Shown here: piece after piece, positions 62,519 through 64,000 of the stretch | How positions within the stretch are numbered: the stretch's first letter is position 1 | Layout of the letters: each line of letters opens with the position of its first letter | NCBI GenBank assembly: GCA_002127295.1 | Contig: NFUV01000002.1 | Span: 682,001-746,000, forward strand | Length of the DNA stretch: 64,000 nt | DNA from: Chitinophagaceae bacterium IBVUCB2 | GTDB taxonomy: Bacteria; Bacteroidota; Bacteroidia; Chitinophagales; Chitinophagaceae | Reading direction: 5' to 3' | The notes under the pieces: model-generated | Databases searched by the model: none | Seen by the model: the letters and a program-made list of their open reading frames with translations, nothing else | What the model was told of the DNA's origin: nothing | Made by a program: the position numbers and the translations under genes

Positions 62519-62526
62519 CAAAATTA
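62519..62526 (-). promoter_or_regulatory. Putative -7 promoter element for parA
   Basis: Minus-strand TAATTTTG matches TAnnTTTG, 65 bases before the parA ATG; a second match, TATTTTTG, lies at 62554-62561. Neither has a TTG at standard spacing, so either could be the real box. Confidence 0.35.
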
Positions 62527-62603
62527 AGTTTTGCCCATTTTACGGCATTCCGGCAAAAATAAGTGTTCAGTAAAACAATGCCTATAATTAATCTTTCACC
62601 GCT

Positions 62604-62611
62604 TAATTTTG
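62604..62611 (+). promoter_or_regulatory. Putative -7 promoter element for the metallophosphoesterase
   Basis: TAATTTTG is an exact TAnnTTTG match, 10 bases before the ATG. No TTG at 19-21 bases. Position and strand fit a promoter with a short leader. Confidence 0.4.
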
Positions 62612-62621
62612 TTAGTAACAT

Positions 62622-63872
62622 ATGCGTAATACTCCTTTTTGGTGGGTGCTGCTTGGTTTTATGGTACTCCTCGATGTTTATTTTTTCCAGGCATTGAAAA
62701 TCGTTTCTCAATCCGCCGCTCCAAGAACCAAAACAATCATTTTTACTGTTTACTGGGTGCTTTCCATTGGGGCAATATTAATGCTGATAGCATTGCCTTA
62801 TATCAGTTTCGACAGGCAGGCAAAGTTTGCCCGTACTGCCATTTTCTCGGTTATTGCAGGCTTGTTTTTTGCCAAATTGATAGCATCACTTTTCTTTTTT
62901 ATAGACGATATACGGCGGGGTGCACAATGGTTGGTAGCTAAAGTTAGTGCTGATAAACCAGTACTGACCGAAGCTGGTGAAAAGGAAGGAATAACCCGTT
63001 CTGTATTTCTAAGCTGGGCAGGTATGGCCGTGGGTGGTGGATTGTTTGGAACATTGGTATATGGTTTTGGTAACAAATACCGCTACCAGGTTAATAAAAC
63101 GAAGCTGGCGTACAATAATTTACCGGTTGCATTTAAAGGTTTGAAAATTGTTCATATCTCCGATATTCATTCGGGAAGTTTTACTGATAAAAAAGCGGTG
63201 ATAAGAGGGGTAGAAAAGATCATGAAACAACAACCCGACCTCATTCTTTTTACCGGCGACCTGGTAAACAATGTAGCCATTGAGATGGAAGATTATATGG
63301 ATGTGTTTGATAAGCTGAAGGCACCGATGGGTGTTTATTCAACCTTAGGAAATCATGACTATGGTGATTATGTAAGCTGGGATAATGAAGAAGATAAAAA
63401 GGTCAACTTAGAAAAAATAAAAGAAGTACATGCTGCGCTGGGATGGCGGTTGCTGATGAATGAGCATGTGGTGTTGGAAAAAGGGGCTGATAAAATTGCG
63501 TTGCTGGGAGTTGAGAACTGGAGTTCAAAAGCCCGGTTCCCTAAATATGGTGATTTGCAAAAGGCATATGCCGGCGCAGAAGCTTTTCCGTTTAAAATAT
63601 TAATGAGCCATGATCCTTCCCATTGGAAAGGTGAAGTTTGCGAAAGTTATAAAGATATTGATCTGATGCTGGCAGGTCACACACATGGAATGCAATTTGG
63701 TGTGGAGTTGCCGGGTTTTAAATGGAGTCCCGTACAATATGTGTACAAAGAATGGGCTGGCTTGTATAAGAACGAAGCACAACGTTTATACATCAACAGG
63801 GGCTTTGGGTTTATAGGCTATCCCGGAAGAGTGGGAATTTTGCCAGAGATTACTGTTTTAGAGCTTTCCTGA
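62622..63872 (+). CDS. Membrane-anchored calcineurin-like metallophosphoesterase
   Basis: A 416-residue protein. Four N-terminal hydrophobic helices (about 6-26, 38-60, 72-94, 127-148) precede a calcineurin-like domain. Metal ligands are Asp181 and His183 in ISDIHSGSF, Asp213 in TGDLVNN, Asn244-His245 in GNHDYGD, and the final MSHDPSHW and AGHTHGMQFG. The catalytic domain would lie outside the membrane if the helix count is right, similar to YkuE/YaeI. It may hydrolyse UDP-diacylglucosamine or another phosphoester. Divergent from parA. Confidence 0.9.
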   Translation: MRNTPFWWVLLGFMVLLDVYFFQALKIVSQSAAPRTKTIIFTVYWVLSIGAILMLIALPYISFDRQAKFARTAIFSVIAGLFFAKLIASLFFFIDDIRRGAQWLVAKVSADKPVLTEAGEKEGITRSVFLSWAGMAVGGGLFGTLVYGFGNKYRYQVNKTKLAYNNLPVAFKGLKIVHISDIHSGSFTDKKAVIRGVEKIMKQQPDLILFTGDLVNNVAIEMEDYMDVFDKLKAPMGVYSTLGNHDYGDYVSWDNEEDKKVNLEKIKEVHAALGWRLLMNEHVVLEKGADKIALLGVENWSSKARFPKYGDLQKAYAGAEAFPFKILMSHDPSHWKGEVCESYKDIDLMLAGHTHGMQFGVELPGFKWSPVQYVYKEWAGLYKNEAQRLYINRGFGFIGYPGRVGILPEITVLELS

Positions 63873-63908
63873 CAGGAAATACTTAATACATCTTCAATAA
63901 TTCAGTAA

Positions 63909-63950
63909 GCAATTCGTTTTAGAACAGCGAATTGCGTTAAACTTTTTTTT
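63909..63950 (+). terminator. Probable terminator after the metallophosphoesterase
   Basis: GCAATTCG (63909-63916) pairs perfectly with CGAATTGC (63928-63935) over an 11-base loop; eight Ts follow after a 7-base gap (63943-63950). The gap makes it weaker than the other terminators. Confidence 0.55.
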
Positions 63951-64000
63951 ACCCAGTAAGTCTTATTCCGGATTTTTGGAGTTCAATATCCGGAAAACCA

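Overview
The window reads as a chromosomal segment of a member of the Bacteroidota, most likely close to the Chitinophagaceae. The evidence is AT-rich DNA; promoter -7 elements of the Bacteroidota form TAnnTTTG; a DUF5103 type IX secretion plug protein; a TamL-type lipoprotein paired with a TrmH-family methyltransferase; families such as DUF5683, DUF6498, DUF5362 and DUF4129; archaeal-type ProS; and a parA-parB-DUF5683-dapB order. I see no phage, transposon, integron, CRISPR array or restriction system. Almost every base is explained by compact chromosomal genes.

Layout. 0-5 kb: the end of rpoC, an OmpH/Skp-like protein, a heptose-phosphate kinase, an isoaspartyl peptidase and ispD, with two small unknown genes. 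5-12 kb (minus strand): a Gfo/Idh oxidoreductase, an undecaprenyl-phosphate sugar transferase, an M1 peptidase and a FemAB-like acyltransferase form one overlapping gene string. An L,D-transpeptidase and an unknown secreted protein follow. 14 kb: tRNA-Asp with its own promoter and terminator. 14-23 kb: accA, dapA, a secreted esterase, RNase Z with a STAS-like partner, clpC and cmk. 23-32 kb: an FKBP isomerase, a thioesterase, an exonuclease/GIY-YIG fusion, an rRNA methyltransferase, mdh, two tandem thioredoxin-fold proteins, then efp-accB-accC. 32-37.6 kb: a PagL-like lipid A deacylase, a FadL-like porin, a low-complexity lipoprotein, proS and DUF5362.

37.7-44 kb holds the most system-like unit: an RDD protein, divergent from a tightly coupled operon SpoIIM-DUF4129-DUF4350-MoxR-DUF58. 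44-52 kb: truB, tamL, a TrmH/SpoU methyltransferase, a LolC/FtsX-type permease, the DUF5103 protein and a cNMP-binding patatin phospholipase. 52.4-57 kb: the 4.5S SRP RNA, a transaldolase-like enzyme, several small envelope proteins, a subclass B1 metallo-beta-lactamase with all zinc ligands, and a response regulator. 57-64 kb: a TPR histidine kinase, dapB, DUF5683, parB, parA and a membrane metallophosphoesterase.

Together the genes serve envelope construction (sugar carrier lipid, lipid A, outer-membrane insertion, peptidoglycan crosslinks, diaminopimelate), fatty-acid initiation (accA, accB, accC), translation (efp, proS, truB, tRNA-Asp, SRP RNA) and chromosome partition. The points most worth follow-up are an EF-P with arginine at the modified tip position, the B1 beta-lactamase, and the SpoIIM-DUF4129-DUF4350-MoxR-DUF58 operon with its divergent RDD gene. 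I did not find a clearly new multi-gene system. The MoxR unit is the nearest candidate and belongs to a partly known family of clusters.
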